In this document: in pieces, positions 4,848-5,443 of the stretch
Numbering within the stretch: the first letter of the stretch is position 1
How the letters are laid out: each line of letters starts with the position of its first letter
NCBI GenBank assembly: GCA_025360895.1
Contig: JANYBF010000498.1
Location: forward strand, 1-5,443
Direction: 5' to 3'
Origin: Verrucomicrobiota bacterium
GTDB taxonomy: Bacteria; Verrucomicrobiota; Verrucomicrobiia; Limisphaerales; JADLHS01
DNA length: 5,443 nt
The notes under the pieces: model-generated
Told to the model about the DNA's origin: nothing
What the model saw: the letters and a program-made list of their open reading frames with translations, nothing else
Databases searched by the model: none
Program-made: the position numbers and the translations under genes

Positions 4848-5443
4848 TCACTCTTTTTCCACGCCGCTGATCCAGTATTTCTCCATTTCCGCCGCCGAGG
4901 GCGCCACGAGCGGGCGTACGATGCGGAAACCGATAAACGTAGCGTCCGTGAAATACCATTTGCCCTTGGGCAGTTGCGGGTCTTGCCGCTTCCAATCACG
5001 CTCTGAGCCGAGCCGGTGGGCACTGCGCAAGTCCGCCGGGTCATTATCCCAGGAGCCGCCGCGCGCGGCGTGCGGATACGGTTTGGTCGCCTTGTTCCAA
5101 GGATTCGTGTCCACGCCTTTGTCGGCGCAAACCTTGTAATAATCCGGGTCATATTGATCCAGCACCCACTCCATCACGTTGCCGTGCATGTCGTAAAGGC
5201 CCCACGGATTCGGCAATTTCTTGCCGACCTTTTGATACTTGGAATTGCTGTTGTCGAAAAACCAGGCGTAGTTAGTTATCACGAGCGGGTCGTCGCCAAA
5301 CGAGTAGGCCGTCGTGGTCCCGGCCCGGCAGGCGTATTCCCACTCGGCTTCCGTTGGCAAGCGGTAAAAATGCCCGGTCTTCGCGCTGAGCCAGTGACAG
5401 TACTTGCTCGCCGCATGTTGCGTCATGGAGATCACTGGCAACC
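4848..5443 (-). CDS. SUMF1/FGE-sulfatase-fold protein, N-terminus cut by the window edge
   Basis: The visible 197 residues are the C-terminal part of a formylglycine-generating-enzyme-fold domain. Counting from the right edge, the motifs are LPVISMTQHAASKYCHWLS at the start, LPTEAEWEYACRAG (28-41), NPWGLYDMHGNVMEW (78-92), ARGGSW (126-131), LRSAHR (138-143) and GFRIVRP (171-177), then a 20-residue tail ending in GVEKE. True aerobic FGEs use a cysteine pair after the GGSW-type segment; none is present there. The only cysteines are at 15, 38 and 105. It is therefore probably not a sulfatase-maturing enzyme but one of the many SUMF1/EgtB/PvdO-fold proteins of unknown activity found in this bacterial group. 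The apparent start near 5441 is an internal TTG; the real start lies outside the window. The Gfo/Idh gene follows on the same strand, probably in one operon. Export cannot be judged without the N-terminus. Confidence 0.92.
   Translation of the reverse strand, partial: LPVISMTQHAASKYCHWLSAKTGHFYRLPTEAEWEYACRAGTTTAYSFGDDPLVITNYAWFFDNSNSKYQKVGKKLPNPWGLYDMHGNVMEWVLDQYDPDYYKVCADKGVDTNPWNKATKPYPHAARGGSWDNDPADLRSAHRLGSERDWKRQDPQLPKGKWYFTDATFIGFRIVRPLVAPSAAEMEKYWISGVEKE

Noticed and set aside
4480..5139. 219-codon open frame on the plus strand
   Set aside because: It spans the N-terminus of the Gfo/Idh gene, the gap and the SUMF1-fold gene in antisense; it contains no domain and is a shadow frame.
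4848..5443. Calling the SUMF1-fold protein a sulfatase-activating enzyme
   Set aside because: The cysteine pair expected after the GGSW segment is absent, and no sulfatase gene is in the window.

Overview
The window looks like a chromosomal fragment of a member of the Planctomycetes-Verrucomicrobia-Lentisphaerae group, most likely a verrucomicrobium. Three products point that way: a type II secretion/prepilin-like protein with a C-terminal H-X9-DG motif, a Tat-exported Gfo/Idh/MocA oxidoreductase, and a formylglycine-generating-enzyme-fold (SUMF1) protein. All are abundant families in that group. The phylum is an inference from gene content; no rRNA or other phylogenetic marker is present.

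Every gene I can support lies on the minus strand, so the window is best read right to left. The right edge (5443-4848) holds the C-terminal part of the SUMF1-fold protein. After a 66-base gap comes the Tat-signal Gfo/Idh/MocA protein (4781-3456), and a perfect 12-bp hairpin (3409-3382) closes that pair. A gap of about 325 bases (3381-3057) contains an operator-like dyad but no gene. Next is the H-X9-DG prepilin-like gene (3056-2178), followed by a compound hairpin and 315 bases of gene-free DNA with several small inverted repeats (2177-1863).

Then comes a predicted 24-codon ORF with a good ribosome binding site. Its stop overlaps the GTG start of a degenerate CheY-like receiver gene (1791-1417). 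A cold-shock protein gene (1161-949) follows, with a clear sigma70-type promoter and a leader of roughly 107 bases. The left edge (865-1) carries most of hemW, a radical-SAM protein of the HemW/HemN family.

Functionally this is a set of short, mostly independent transcription units rather than one pathway. The SUMF1-fold and Gfo/Idh genes are a plausible two-gene operon acting in the envelope. The prepilin-like protein is also an envelope protein but stands alone. The receiver, cold-shock protein and HemW are cytoplasmic. I see no tRNA or rRNA, CRISPR array, transposase or phage gene. The least-explained points are the small coupled ORF before the receiver, the receiver's missing switch residues, the absence of active-site cysteines in the SUMF1-fold protein, and the interleaved inverted repeats between the receiver and cold-shock genes.
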